From contig NZ_JAEULY010000004.1 in assembly GCF_016793595.1 (NCBI RefSeq), positions 682,001-746,000 of the forward strand: a stretch of DNA of 64,000 nucleotides, in the 5' to 3' direction. Position 1 is the stretch's first letter. Each line of letters starts with the position of its first letter. The notes below the pieces were generated by a model, which was not told where the DNA came from, made no database searches, and worked only from the letters and a program-made list of their open reading frames with translations. Of the stretch, positions 53,247-63,074 are shown in pieces. The DNA is from Phreatobacter sp. GTDB taxonomy: Bacteria > Pseudomonadota > Alphaproteobacteria > Rhizobiales > Phreatobacteraceae. Made by a program: the position numbers and the translations under genes.

Positions 53247-54935
53247 TCAAGCCGCGCGGATATTGCCGAGGAATCCGGACACCTCGCGGCGCAGCGTGCT
53301 CGCCTGCTCGGAAAGCGCGTTCGCCGCCTGCAGGAACTCGCTCGCGGAATTGCCGGTCTGGGTGATCACCTCCGACACGCCGACGATATTTCCGGCCACT
53401 TCATTGGCGCCGATATAGGCCTGCTGCACGTTGCGGGCGATCTCGCCCGTGGCGGCCGTCTGCTCTTCCACCGCGGCGGCGATCTCCGCCGCGACATGAT
53501 TGATGTCGCGGATATTGCTGGCGATACCGGTGATCGCGCCAACCGACCCGGTCGTCGCCTCCTGGATGGCGCCGATCTGGCGGGCGATTTCGGTGGTTGC
53601 CTTGGCGGTCTGGTCGGCGAGCCCCTTCACCTCGGCCGCGACAACCGCGAAGCCCTTGCCGGCCTCGCCGGCCCGCGCGGCCTCGATGGTCGCGTTGAGG
53701 GCGAGAAGATTGGTCTGCGCGGCCACGCCGCTGATCAGCTCGACGATCGCGCCGATGGCGTTCACCTTGCCGGCCAGTTCCTGGATGTTGGCGGCCGTGC
53801 CGTCGGCGGTCGTGACCGCCTCGTTCGCCATGGTCGCGGAGCGCGCCACCCGGCCGCCGATCTCGCGCACGGAGGCCGCCATTTCCTCCGCAGCGGCGGC
53901 CACTGTCTGGATGTTGCCCGAACTCTGCTCGGACGCGGCGGCGATGGCCGAAGTCTGGCTGGAAGCCTCCTCGGCGGATGCCGACAGGCCCTTGGCCGCC
54001 ATCGACAGCTGTTCCGCCGAGGCCGAGACGGCGGAGACGATGCCGCCGACCGCAGCCTCGAACTCGTTGGCCACCTGATGCATCATCGCCCGCTGCGCCG
54101 CCTCGGCGCGCACCTTCTCCGCCTCCTGCTCCGCGCGCAGGGCAAGGTTGTCGCGGGCCGACTGCTTGAATATCTCCAGAGCGTTGGCGAGCTTGCCGAC
54201 TTCGTCGCGCTGGCCGGCGGCCGGCACTTCGATGTCGAGATTGCCCTCGGCGACCGCCATCATCGCCCCGGTCATCCCGACCAGCGGGCGCACCACACCC
54301 CAGACGACCAGCCAGACGGCGAAGGCGAGACCGAGGATCGCGCCGATCGAGCCGACCAGACCGACGATCCAGAACGCCCTGGCGCCGGCTGTTTCCATCG
54401 CCGCCGATTCATCGACGAAGCTCTTCTGGATCACCTCCTCGATCGCTTGGATCGTCACGCGCATGCTCGAGACGAGACCGGCGGCTTCGAAGGCGATGCG
54501 GCCGGACTTCTCGAGATCACCGGCATTGGCGGTGACCAGCACCTGTTCGTGTTGCCTGTGGTAGGCCTCCAGACTGGTCCTGATCGAAGCGAGCTGAGCC
54601 GTGAACTGGCCGCGCCGATCGTCATCGGCGATCTCCTTCAGCCGCTGATCGAAGCGGCGGCTTTCATCCGCGGCCTGATCCTGGAAGCGGCGGCGCTGGT
54701 CAGCCGGCAGATCCAGCGGAATGAACTCGACGGCGCGGGCGTAGGACAGGAGATTGGCCGTGCCGCGCCCGGCGTGCTGGAGCATCTCGCTGGCGTGCTG
54801 GACACTGCGGCCACTGCTCAGCGCCAGGGACACTCCGGAAAGGCCGGCCGCGGCGACCAGCCCGGCGACGACAATCAGGAAACCGACAGCTGTGAGTAGC
54901 TTCGGGCCGATGCTGATATTGCGGAGCCACGCCAT
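53247..54935 (-). CDS. Transmembrane methyl-accepting chemotaxis protein
   Basis: A 562-aa chemoreceptor. First helix at about 10-33 ([19 protein letters not shown] type), periplasmic four-helix sensor (residues about 35-185), second helix ([26 protein letters not shown]), HAMP, then the signalling hairpin with the tip [29 protein letters not shown]. The start MAWLRNIS at 54935 is preferred; a longer frame lacks a ribosome site. It sits alone, convergent with no che gene. The ligand is unknown. Confidence 0.93.
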   Translation of the reverse strand: MAWLRNISIGPKLLTAVGFLIVVAGLVAAAGLSGVSLALSSGRSVQHASEMLQHAGRGTANLLSYARAVEFIPLDLPADQRRRFQDQAADESRRFDQRLKEIADDDRRGQFTAQLASIRTSLEAYHRQHEQVLVTANAGDLEKSGRIAFEAAGLVSSMRVTIQAIEEVIQKSFVDESAAMETAGARAFWIVGLVGSIGAILGLAFAVWLVVWGVVRPLVGMTGAMMAVAEGNLDIEVPAAGQRDEVGKLANALEIFKQSARDNLALRAEQEAEKVRAEAAQRAMMHQVANEFEAAVGGIVSAVSASAEQLSMAAKGLSASAEEASSQTSAIAAASEQSSGNIQTVAAAAEEMAASVREIGGRVARSATMANEAVTTADGTAANIQELAGKVNAIGAIVELISGVAAQTNLLALNATIEAARAGEAGKGFAVVAAEVKGLADQTAKATTEIARQIGAIQEATTGSVGAITGIASNIRDINHVAAEIAAAVEEQTAATGEIARNVQQAYIGANEVAGNIVGVSEVITQTGNSASEFLQAANALSEQASTLRREVSGFLGNIRAA

Positions 54936-55108
54936 GGGTTCGTCCTGCGCTGGAGAAGACCCGATATGGCGTAACGAATCAGGGTTAACTCTTTCAAAAT
55001 GCCGCGATTTTCGGCAAAAAATCACACGCTGAACGGGCGAGCCCGCACGCTATGCAATCGTGGCGCGCGCCACAGGCAGCGCCCACGGTACGGAGGTGCC
55101 ATCTGCCT

Positions 55109-56059
55109 TTATCTCAACCTTGGATTCAGCGCGTCTCGCAGCCAGTCGCCGAGCAGGTTCACCGACAGGACGAGCCCGGCGAGCACCGCGCCGGGGAAGA
55201 TCACCACCCACCATTCGCCCGAAAACAGAAACTCGTTGCCGATCTGGATCAGCGTGCCGAGCGAGGGCTGAGTCGGCGGCAGGCCGACGCCGAGGAAGGA
55301 CAGCGTCGCCTCGGTGATGATCGCGAGCGCCAGATTGATCGTCGCGATGACGAGCACCGGCCCCGTGACATTCGGCAGGACGTGCCGGAACAGGATGGTC
55401 GGCCGCGACAGGCCGATCAGACGGGCTGCCTGCACGTACTCCTTGTTGCGCTCGACCAGCGTCGAACCGCGAACGGTGCGCGCGTACTGGACCCAGAAGG
55501 ACAGCCCGATCGAGACCACCAGCACCCAGAAGATGATCGTCTCGGAACGCTGGTTGCCGAACAATGCGCGTGTCGTGCCGTCGATCAGCAGCGCGATGAG
55601 AATGGCCGGGAAGGTCAGCTGCACGTCGGCGATGCGCATGATGAGGCTGTCGGCCGCGCCGCCGAAATAGCCGGCGATCAGGCCGAAGGTGATGCCGATG
55701 GTGGCGGCCAGAAGCACGCCGAGGAAGCCGACGATGATCGAGATGCGCAGCCCGTAGAGGATCGAGGAATAGACGCAGCGCCCCTGCTGGTCGGTGCCGA
55801 GCGGAAAGCGCCATTCGCCGTCGGCAGTCCAGGCCGGTGGCTTGGAGCCGTCGAGCAGGCTGAGCGTCGCGGGGTCGAACGGGTCGTTGGTGGCGATCAA
55901 CGGCGCCAGAATGGCCGCGAGCACAAGGACCAGCGCGACGAAGGCCGCCAGCATGGTCACCCAGGAGCGGGTGAAGGAGAACCAGAGGTCGGAATCGAGG
56001 AAACGCCGGAAGGCCGACGCCCGGGCTTCGGCAGAAGGTGCGGATTCGCTCATGGCCAT
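55109..56059 (-). CDS. Oligopeptide/dipeptide-type ABC permease (DppC-like)
   Basis: A 316-aa permease with an N-terminal cytosolic stretch, then six membrane segments. HPLGTD-like FPLGTDQQGRCVYSSILYGLRIS is the classic DppC start of the TM domain and YVQAARLIGLSRPTILFRHVLPNVTGPVLV the EAA coupling loop. ATG 56059 follows GGGGCGGGAC. It is the last gene of an operon with a binding protein and a DppB-like permease; the ATPase genes dppD/dppF expected next are absent. Confidence 0.92.
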   Translation of the reverse strand: MAMSESAPSAEARASAFRRFLDSDLWFSFTRSWVTMLAAFVALVLVLAAILAPLIATNDPFDPATLSLLDGSKPPAWTADGEWRFPLGTDQQGRCVYSSILYGLRISIIVGFLGVLLAATIGITFGLIAGYFGGAADSLIMRIADVQLTFPAILIALLIDGTTRALFGNQRSETIIFWVLVVSIGLSFWVQYARTVRGSTLVERNKEYVQAARLIGLSRPTILFRHVLPNVTGPVLVIATINLALAIITEATLSFLGVGLPPTQPSLGTLIQIGNEFLFSGEWWVVIFPGAVLAGLVLSVNLLGDWLRDALNPRLR

Positions 56060-56069
56060 GTCCCGCCCC

Positions 56070-57047
56070 TCAAGCCGGCCGCCCGGCGATCCGGATACGC
56101 GGATCGACGGCGACATAGAGGAGATCGACGATGAGGTTGATGACCACGAACAGCGTCGCGACCAGCAGCAGATAGGCGGACATGATGGGGATATCGACGG
56201 TCTGCACGGCCTGCAGGAACATCAGCCCCATGCCCGGCCACTGGAACACCGTCTCGGTGATGATGGCGAAAGCGATGATGGAGCCGATCTGCAGGCCGGT
56301 GATGGTGATGACCGGGATCATCGTATTCTTCAGCGCATGGCCGAAATTGATGGCGCGGCTGGTGAGGCCGCGGGCGCGCGCGAACTTGATGTAGTCGGCG
56401 CGCAGCACCTCCATCATCTCGGAGCGCACCAGCCGCATGATCAGGGTCATCTGGAACAGGCCGAGCGTGATCGACGGCAGGATCAGCGAAGACCAGCCCT
56501 GAAGCGTCAGGAAGCCGGTGGTCCACCAACCGAGGTCGACGACACCCTGCCGGCCGAACGATTTCAGGAGCCCGAGCGATACCGGGAAGACGAAGATCAG
56601 GATGATGCCGATCAGGAATGTCGGCAGGGATATGCCGACCAGGGATATCGTCTGGAACAGCTTGGTCAGCGCGGAATTGGGCTTGAGCCCGGAATAGACG
56701 CCCATGGGAATGCCGACGAACAGGGCGAACAGCGCCGAGACCAGCGCCAGCTCCATGGTGGCCGGGAAGCGTTCTGCGATGAGTTTGGCGACGCTCTGCT
56801 TGCTCTGGTAGCTGACGCCGAAATCGAAGCGCGCGGCCTTGCCGACGAAGCGCGCGAACTGCACGACGACCGGGTCGTTCAGGCCGAGCTGGCGGCGGAT
56901 TTCGGCGCGCTGCTCGGGGGTCGTGTCCTGCCCCACCATCTGGTTGACGGGGTCGCCGACGAAGCGGAACAGCGAGAAGGCGATGAGCGAGACCGTCAGC
57001 AGAACGACGACGGCCTGCCCCATGCGCCTCAGGATGAAAGCGAGCAT
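56070..57047 (-). CDS. Oligopeptide/dipeptide-type ABC permease (DppB-like)
   Basis: A 325-aa permease with six membrane segments; MLAFILRRMGQAVVVLLTVSLIAF is the DppB N-terminus and YIKFARARGLTSRAINFGHALKNTMIPVITI the coupling loop. GGGGAG precedes ATG 57047. It lies between the binding-protein gene and the DppC-like permease. Confidence 0.92.
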   Translation of the reverse strand: MLAFILRRMGQAVVVLLTVSLIAFSLFRFVGDPVNQMVGQDTTPEQRAEIRRQLGLNDPVVVQFARFVGKAARFDFGVSYQSKQSVAKLIAERFPATMELALVSALFALFVGIPMGVYSGLKPNSALTKLFQTISLVGISLPTFLIGIILIFVFPVSLGLLKSFGRQGVVDLGWWTTGFLTLQGWSSLILPSITLGLFQMTLIMRLVRSEMMEVLRADYIKFARARGLTSRAINFGHALKNTMIPVITITGLQIGSIIAFAIITETVFQWPGMGLMFLQAVQTVDIPIMSAYLLLVATLFVVINLIVDLLYVAVDPRIRIAGRPA

Positions 57048-57132
57048 CGCTCCCCTCGAAACGAATGGGAGCGGCGCGAGCGCCACTCCCGTTGCGGAAC
57101 TGTGCCGGGCGCGCCGCGCCCGGCGATACGGA

Positions 57133-58779
57133 TCAGCGCTTGTTCACCCAGTGGAACAGGAACTGGTTGTCGGCGCGCTGCACGAGCTCGACATTGCGCG
57201 CCACGCCCCAGGCCAGAGCCTGCTGGTGCAGCGGGATGTGGCTGAATTCCGAGGTCATGATGCGATAGGCCTGGGCGATCAGCGCACTGCGCTTGGCCGG
57301 GTCCGCCTCGACCAGGATCTGGTCGGTGAGGGAATCGACCTGCTGATTGCAGTAACCGCCGAAGTTGAACGCGCCGCGGCCGCCCGAAGCCGCGTCATCG
57401 CGGCAGCGCACGAGGTTCTGCAGAACGTTCCACGAGTCGAAGGAGCCGGGCGTCCAGCCGAGCAGCGAGAACGACGAGTTGAACCCGCCGGTGGCCAGCA
57501 CCTTGGCGAAGTACTGCGCGCGGGGCACGAAGTTCGGATTGATCTTCACACCGACGCGGGCGAGCATCGCCGTCACCGCCTGGCAGATCGCGGCGTCGTT
57601 GACGTAGCGGTCGTTCGGGCAGTCGAACATGATCTCGAAGCGCGTGCCGGTCGGACCGCCCTGACGGGGATAGCCGGCCTCGTCGAGCAGCCGGTTCGCG
57701 GCGGCCAGATCGAAGGGCGTGCGCGTGAACTGGCTGGAGCCTTCATAGATCAGCGGCGAGATCAGCAGCGCGGTCGGCGTCGCGGCGCCGCGCATGACCT
57801 GACGGCGGATCGCCTCGATGTCGATGGCCTGGAAGAACGCCTGGCGGACGCGCACGTCCTTGAAGGGGTTCTTGCCCTTGACCGAGGAGGCGACGAGCTC
57901 GTCGCGGCGCTGGTCGAAGTTCAGGAAGATGGTGCGCAGCTCAGGCCCTTCCATGACGCGGGCGTTCTGGCTGGCATTGACGCGCTGGACGTCCTGCAGC
58001 GGCACCGGATCGATCACATCGACCTCGCCGGAGAGCAGCGCCGCCACGCGCGTGGGCGCGGACGTGATGGGCGTGAAGACCACCTCGGCGAGGTTATGCT
58101 CGACCTTGCCCCACCAGTTCGGATTGCGCTGGAAGACCGTACGCACGCCGATCTGATGCTGGGCGATGCGGAACGGACCGGTGCCGTTGGCATTGAGCGT
58201 CGCGAAGCTCGGCGTCGCCGCCGACGCCGAAGTCGGCTGGACGGCGCCGTTCGCCTCCGCCCACTTCTTCGACATCATGTACCAGGTGTCCCACTCGTAG
58301 TGCAGGATCGGGTTCGGCTGCTTCAGCTTGAAGTCGACGGTGTGGCTGTCGACGGCCACCACCTCGACATTGGCATCGATGCGCGAGCGGAGGTCGGAAT
58401 TCGCCGCGCGCACGCGCGTCGCGGAGAACACCACGTCCTCGGCGGTGAAGTCCTCGCCGCCGTGGAACTTGACGTTGCGGCGCAGATGGAAGCGCCAGCG
58501 GAGACCGTTGTCGAGGATCTCCCAGCGCTCGGCGAGGCCGGGGATGATCGACAGATCCTTGTCGCGGCGGGTCAGGCCCTCATAGGCGTTGCCCTGCAGC
58601 GACAACGTGGTCGTCTCGTTCAGGCTGTAGGGATCGAGCGTGTTCAGGTTGCCCTGGAAGGCATAGCGCAGGGTCTGGCCCTGGGGCGCCTGCGCCGTGG
58701 CGGCGGTGTTCCAGCCGGCAATGCCGGCGCCAATGGCGAGCGCGAGGCCCGCCGAAAGAAGCAAACGCTTCGTGGTCAT
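57133..58779 (-). CDS. Peptide/nickel-type ABC transporter substrate-binding protein (SBP_bac_5)
   Basis: A 548-aa periplasmic protein of solute-binding family 5. Signal peptide to TAQA (about residue 30), then QTLRYAFQGNLNTLDPYSLNETT, typical of the DppA/OppA start. LAERWEILDNGLRWRFHLRRNVKFHGGEDFTAEDVVFS is the conserved core. It likely binds peptides or other large solutes in the periplasm. It begins the operon with two permeases and lacks ATPases downstream. Confidence 0.93.
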   Translation of the reverse strand: MTTKRLLLSAGLALAIGAGIAGWNTAATAQAPQGQTLRYAFQGNLNTLDPYSLNETTTLSLQGNAYEGLTRRDKDLSIIPGLAERWEILDNGLRWRFHLRRNVKFHGGEDFTAEDVVFSATRVRAANSDLRSRIDANVEVVAVDSHTVDFKLKQPNPILHYEWDTWYMMSKKWAEANGAVQPTSASAATPSFATLNANGTGPFRIAQHQIGVRTVFQRNPNWWGKVEHNLAEVVFTPITSAPTRVAALLSGEVDVIDPVPLQDVQRVNASQNARVMEGPELRTIFLNFDQRRDELVASSVKGKNPFKDVRVRQAFFQAIDIEAIRRQVMRGAATPTALLISPLIYEGSSQFTRTPFDLAAANRLLDEAGYPRQGGPTGTRFEIMFDCPNDRYVNDAAICQAVTAMLARVGVKINPNFVPRAQYFAKVLATGGFNSSFSLLGWTPGSFDSWNVLQNLVRCRDDAASGGRGAFNFGGYCNQQVDSLTDQILVEADPAKRSALIAQAYRIMTSEFSHIPLHQQALAWGVARNVELVQRADNQFLFHWVNKR

Positions 58780-58958
58780 GTCCTGTCCCTCTCCCGGGGG
58801 TGCTTGGCGGCCGAGACGTGTTGGTCCGTCGGGGGCCTGCCGGAAGCGCGCACATTACAGGAGATGCATTGCCCGGAAAGGGGGGGGTGCACAACAAATT
58901 CTCTCGCGTTTCCGGCCGGTTCGGATAACGCCCGTTTCGCCGCGTGCGGCGGCTGCCG

Positions 58959-59222
58959 CTATTGCGGATCGAGCGGCGCCGCACCCGAAGGCGATCCATC
59001 GGCGGCAAGCGTGATCTTCTGCACCCGTGCCTCGGCGTCCCGCAGCAGCGCCTCGCAGCGTTTCTTCAGCGCCTCGCCCCGCTCGTAGATGGCAATAGAA
59101 TCCTCCAGCGGCACATTGCCGCCCTCAAGCTTCTGGACGATTGATTCCAGTTCGCCCAGCGCCTTCTCGAAGGGCATGGCGGCGACGTCCGCGTGCTTGT
59201 CGGCTCCAGCCTTGTCGGCCAT
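58959..59222 (-). CDS. xseB: Exodeoxyribonuclease VII small subunit
   Basis: An 87-aa coiled-coil subunit: [43 protein letters not shown] is the XseB pattern with the leucine heptads. It joins XseA to form exonuclease VII, which degrades single-stranded DNA in both directions. xseA is not in the window. It is 24 bp after the HDAC-like gene, an order common in Hyphomicrobiales. Confidence 0.93.
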   Translation of the reverse strand: MADKAGADKHADVAAMPFEKALGELESIVQKLEGGNVPLEDSIAIYERGEALKKRCEALLRDAEARVQKITLAADGSPSGAAPLDPQ

Positions 59223-59246
59223 GTCGGGCTCCGGGGAATCGGTTCG

Positions 59247-60176
59247 CTATCCCCGCATCAATGCCATGACATGGGCGCCGACGGAACGGCCGAGGCCTTC
59301 GAGGTCGTAGCCGCCCTCCAGAAGCGAGACGACGCGCCCGCCGGCCATCTCGTCGGCGGCCTCCATCAGCTTTTTCGTCGCCCAGGCGAAATCGGCCTCG
59401 GTCAGGTTAAGATTGGCGAGCGGGTCGCGCTCATGGGCGTCGAAACCGGCCGAGATCAGTACGAGATCGGGCTTGAACGCGCGCAGCCGCGGCATGATCG
59501 CGACCTCGAAGGCCTCGCGGAACGGATCCGAGCCGTCGCCCGCGCGCAGCGGCGCATTGACGATCTGGTTGTAGGCGCCCGTCTCGTTCAGCGCGCCCGT
59601 GCCGGGGTAGAGCGGCATCTCGTGGGTCGAGAGGTACATGACGCTCGGGTCGGACCAGAAGATGTCCTGCGTGCCGTTGCCGTGATGCACGTCGAAATCC
59701 ATGATCGCGACGCGCTCGGCGCCATGCACGGCCTGGGCATGGCGGGCGGCGACGGCGACGTTGTTGAACAGGCAGAAGCCCATGGCGGTCGCCGTCTCGG
59801 CGTGGTGGCCGGGCGGGCGCGTCGCCACGAAGGCATTGGACGCCTTGCCCTTCATCACCTCGTCCACCGCGAAGACCGCTCCGCCCGCCGAGCGCAGCGC
59901 CGCGTCGAAGGAACCGGGCGAGAGCGTCGTATCGCCATCGACATGGACGAGCCCGACGAAAGGCGTCGCGTTCTGCAGGCGCTCGACGAATTCGGGCGGA
60001 TGGACGCGCACGAGCTGGGCGACCTCGGCGAGCGGCGCTTCGTCGCGGGCGAGGTCGGAGAAGCGCTCGTGCTCCAGCACGTGGGTGATGATGCGCAGCC
60101 TGTCGGCGCGCTCGGGATGGCCGAAGGGCGTCTGATGCTCGAGGCACTGGGGATGAGAGAGAAGCAGCGTCGTCAC
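59247..60176 (-). CDS. Histone-deacetylase-family (acetoin utilisation/acetylpolyamine-like) hydrolase
   Basis: A 309-aa zinc deacetylase of the arginase-deacetylase fold. RPPGHHAE and AIMDFDVHHGNGTQDIF carry the catalytic His and zinc-binding Asp/His, SAGFDAHERDPLANLN the second zinc Asp. Bacterial members deacetylate polyamines or proteins. The start GTG 60176 (VTTLLLSHPQCLEH) fits the usual N-terminus; upstream ATGs (60251, 60293) would add up to 39 extra residues. It shares a transcript with xseB. Confidence 0.9.
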   Translation of the reverse strand: MTTLLLSHPQCLEHQTPFGHPERADRLRIITHVLEHERFSDLARDEAPLAEVAQLVRVHPPEFVERLQNATPFVGLVHVDGDTTLSPGSFDAALRSAGGAVFAVDEVMKGKASNAFVATRPPGHHAETATAMGFCLFNNVAVAARHAQAVHGAERVAIMDFDVHHGNGTQDIFWSDPSVMYLSTHEMPLYPGTGALNETGAYNQIVNAPLRAGDGSDPFREAFEVAIMPRLRAFKPDLVLISAGFDAHERDPLANLNLTEADFAWATKKLMEAADEMAGGRVVSLLEGGYDLEGLGRSVGAHVMALMRG

Positions 60177-60421
60177 CTGGAGATGTCCCTTTGCTGCACT
60201 CTCGCGGTCCTTTGGGGCCGGCGTTTCCACGATCTCCATGAAATAACGCATCGAAGGCCCGGCGCAACCGCGTCGCGCGGCCGAGTGACGCATGCCGGCT
60301 GCGCACGCGAACGTGATCGCGCGCGCTGCGGTAGCCGGCCTGCGGCAGTGCGGAATCCGGTTTTCGCCCGGCGGGGCCTATGTCAGCATCGTGACAATCG
60401 GCAGATCACTCGGGGATTCCC

Positions 60422-61237
60422 ATGATCCGTGCATTGGTCCTGGCAGCCGCATTGACGCTTGCTACCGCCGGCACGGTGACGCCGCAGACGCGGCAGGCCG
60501 CCGCCGAGGTCGACCTCCAGCTCGTCCTCGCCGTCGACATCTCCTATTCGATGGACCCCGAGGAGCAGAGGCTGCAGCGCGAAGGCTACCTGCAGGCCCT
60601 GGTTTCCCCGGACGTGATGGACGCGATCCGGCGCGGCCTGATCGGCAGGATCGCCGTCAGCTATCTGGAATGGGCCGGCGCGCACGAGCAGCAGGTGGTG
60701 ATCGGCTGGCGGATCATCGACGGGCCGGAAACCGCCCACGCCTTCGCCGAGGAGCTGCGCGGCAAGCCCTATCGGCGCGCCTTCCGTACCTCGATCTCCG
60801 GCGCGATCAACGCCAGCGTCAGCCTGCTGGAGAGTTCGGGCCTGCGCTCGCAGCGGCGCGTCATCGACGTTTCCGGTGACGGCTCCAACAATAATGGCCC
60901 GCTGGTGGAGCCGACGCGCGACGCCGCCCTCGCCAAGGGCATCGTCATCAACGGCCTGCCGATCATGCTGTTCCGGCCGAACAACCGCTATGCCGATGTC
61001 GCCAATCTCGACGCCTACTATCAGGACTGCGTCGTCGGCGGCCCCGGTTCCTTCGTCATCCCGATCAAGACACCGGAGGAATTCGTGCCCGCGACGCGGC
61101 GCAAGCTGATCCTCGAGGTCGCCGGCATCGCGCCGCTCTGGACGCCGGACACGCCCATGGTCGTTCCCGCGCAGAGCGAGCGGACGGATTGCCTGATCGG
61201 CGAGCGCATCTGGCGCGAGCGCTGGGAGCGGAACTGA
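60422..61237 (+). CDS. Secreted DUF1194 (von Willebrand A-like) protein
   Basis: A 271-aa protein with a signal peptide (residues 1-28), then VLAVDISYSMDPEEQ, a MIDAS-type metal site of von Willebrand A domains, and later VIDVSGDGSNNNGP. Family members are secreted or periplasmic; function unknown. Two Cys (DCVVGG, DCLIGE) may form a disulphide. Its stop TGA abuts the stop of the convergent VOC gene. Confidence 0.88.
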   Translation: MIRALVLAAALTLATAGTVTPQTRQAAAEVDLQLVLAVDISYSMDPEEQRLQREGYLQALVSPDVMDAIRRGLIGRIAVSYLEWAGAHEQQVVIGWRIIDGPETAHAFAEELRGKPYRRAFRTSISGAINASVSLLESSGLRSQRRVIDVSGDGSNNNGPLVEPTRDAALAKGIVINGLPIMLFRPNNRYADVANLDAYYQDCVVGGPGSFVIPIKTPEEFVPATRRKLILEVAGIAPLWTPDTPMVVPAQSERTDCLIGERIWRERWERN

Positions 61238-62212
61238 TCAGCGCGTCGCGAGGCGGAGCTTCGTTCCCCACGGATCGGCCGTCTCGAAGCCATCGCCCAT
61301 GGCCGTGACCGTCAGGCCGGCCTCGCGCAGGCGGCGCTCCTGAGCAGCCAGCATGTCGGCATTCTCCGCCTCCAGCGAGAACCAGCCGAGCCCGGTGGCA
61401 GCGGCATCGCGCGGGCCCGCGCCCCGGCTCTGCCAAACGTTCAGGCCGAGGTGGTGGTGGTAGCGGCCGGAGGACATGAAGGCCGCGCCGCTGCGCTGGC
61501 GCGTCGGCGCCATTCCCGCCGCACCGTAGAAGGCAGCGGCGGGCGCGAGATCACCGACGCGCAGGTGGACATGCCCGATCCGCAGGCCGTCCGGGGCCGA
61601 CGCATAGTCGTTGACGCGGATATTGGTCAGCGAGACGAGGTTGTCGATGTCGAGCTGGTCGGTGCTCATGATCACCGAGCCCGCCTCCCAGCGCCACTCA
61701 TCCGGCGCGCGGTCGGCGTAGACCTCGATGCCATTGCCTTCGGGATCGTCGAGATAGATGGCCTCGCTGACGCTGTGGTCGGAGAAGCCGGTCAGGCGCA
61801 CGCGGTTCGAGGCGGCATGAACCAGCCAGCGCGCGAGATCGCGGCGGGTCGGCATCAGGAACGCGGTATGGAAGAGACCGGCCGAGCCGGGCAGTTCGAA
61901 GGGGGCGGAGGGCTTGTGGTCGAGCACGAGCAGGACGCTTCCGCCGGCGCCGAGTTTTGCCTGCCCTTCGCTCCGCCCGATCACGGCGAGGCCGATGACG
62001 TCGCGGTAATAGGCGGTCATCCGCTCCAGATCCTGCACGACCAGCGACACCGCGCCGATGCGCAAGGGCGTGCGGTGGGCGAAAAGCACGGCTGCCGCTT
62101 CGCCGCGCGGGCCGGGGGAGATGCCTTCGGCGCGCGCGCCGGCGGCTGCCGCAGCAGCCATCGAGGCCGCGCCCGCCAGTTCCAGCAATCGCCTGCGTGT
62201 CGGTCCGGTCAT
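61238..62212 (-). CDS. Tat-exported double VOC-domain protein (catechol dioxygenase-like)
   Basis: A 324-aa protein with two VOC units (about residues 45-170 and 200-324). The N-terminus TRRRLLELAGAASMAAAAAAGARA has a twin-arginine signal, so the folded, probably metallated protein goes to the periplasm. Motifs SLVVQDLERMTAYYRDVIGLAV and LDDPEGNGIEVYAD in the first unit, RIGHVHLRVGDLAPAAAFY in the second. Ring-cleavage dioxygenases have this fold but export is unusual. Start 62212 (MTGPTRRR) chosen. Confidence 0.8.
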   Translation of the reverse strand: MTGPTRRRLLELAGAASMAAAAAAGARAEGISPGPRGEAAAVLFAHRTPLRIGAVSLVVQDLERMTAYYRDVIGLAVIGRSEGQAKLGAGGSVLLVLDHKPSAPFELPGSAGLFHTAFLMPTRRDLARWLVHAASNRVRLTGFSDHSVSEAIYLDDPEGNGIEVYADRAPDEWRWEAGSVIMSTDQLDIDNLVSLTNIRVNDYASAPDGLRIGHVHLRVGDLAPAAAFYGAAGMAPTRQRSGAAFMSSGRYHHHLGLNVWQSRGAGPRDAAATGLGWFSLEAENADMLAAQERRLREAGLTVTAMGDGFETADPWGTKLRLATR

Positions 62213-62379
62213 CGCCCGCCCCAATCTCAACGATCAATCGTCCGCCGGTAGCACGGGGCGGGGTCGCAGGCACTTCACGTGCATGTCAGCCGGGGCGCCT
62301 CGCCGGATTGACCGCCGCCGCGATCCGGGACGAAGCTCGGCGCGTCCGGAGCCGTGGTCGGCCTCCCGCGGAGCCTTCA

Positions 62380-62997
62380 ATGTCGCTCGAACTCTATTCG
62401 GCCTATCTCCTCGCCACCCTTGTCATCGTGCTCGTGCCCGGCCCGAGCGTCACGCTGATCATCGCCAACGGGCTGACGCACGGCACACGGGCGGGCCTGC
62501 TCAACGTCGCCGGCACCCAGGCCGGCCTCGTTGTCATGATCGCCGTGGTCGGTTTCGGCCTCAGCGCCGCCGTCGCGACCATGGGGCACTGGTTCGAGTG
62601 GCTGCGGCTCGCGGGCGCTGCCTATCTGATCTGGCTCGGCTGGAAAATGATCCGCTCGGCGGGCAAGGGCGCGAACGGCATCGGCCGGACGAGCGCGCCA
62701 CGCGGCGGCTTCTTCCTTCAGGGACTGGTCGTCGCCCTGTCGAACCCGAAGACCCTCGTCTTCTTCGGCGCCTTCTTCCCCCAGTTCATCGACCCGGCAC
62801 GACCCTACGGCTTCCAGATCGCCATCATGGGCGTCACCGCGCTGGTCATCGCGGCGGTCTCGGACAGCGCCTACGCGATCGCGGCGGCGCGGACGGGGCA
62901 CACCGTCTCGCGGGCAGGCATCCGCCTGATGTCGCGGATCAGCGGCGGCTTCCTGATCGGCGGCGGCCTCTGGCTGGCGGTGTCGCGCTCGCGCTGA
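62380..62997 (+). CDS. LysE/RhtB-family amino-acid exporter
   Basis: A 205-aa membrane protein with six hydrophobic segments. VPGPSVTLIIANGLTHGTRAGLLNVAGTQAGL is the family signature and GLVVALSNPKTLVFFGAFFPQFID the second. It exports amino acids or derivatives. ATG 62380 follows a GGAG-like stretch; longer frames are not supported. The substrate cannot be told. Confidence 0.92.
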   Translation: MSLELYSAYLLATLVIVLVPGPSVTLIIANGLTHGTRAGLLNVAGTQAGLVVMIAVVGFGLSAAVATMGHWFEWLRLAGAAYLIWLGWKMIRSAGKGANGIGRTSAPRGGFFLQGLVVALSNPKTLVFFGAFFPQFIDPARPYGFQIAIMGVTALVIAAVSDSAYAIAAARTGHTVSRAGIRLMSRISGGFLIGGGLWLAVSRSR

Positions 62998-63074
62998 TCT
63001 GCCGCGCGAACGGTCCTCTTGCCTTGGCATGCGCTTCGGGCTTGTCTCGGCGCCCGAATTTCCAGGAGGACACC

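Noticed and set aside
54936..55010. CtrA site before the transmembrane chemoreceptor
   Set aside because: A single GTTAAC is present, but no second TTAA at the 7-base spacing.
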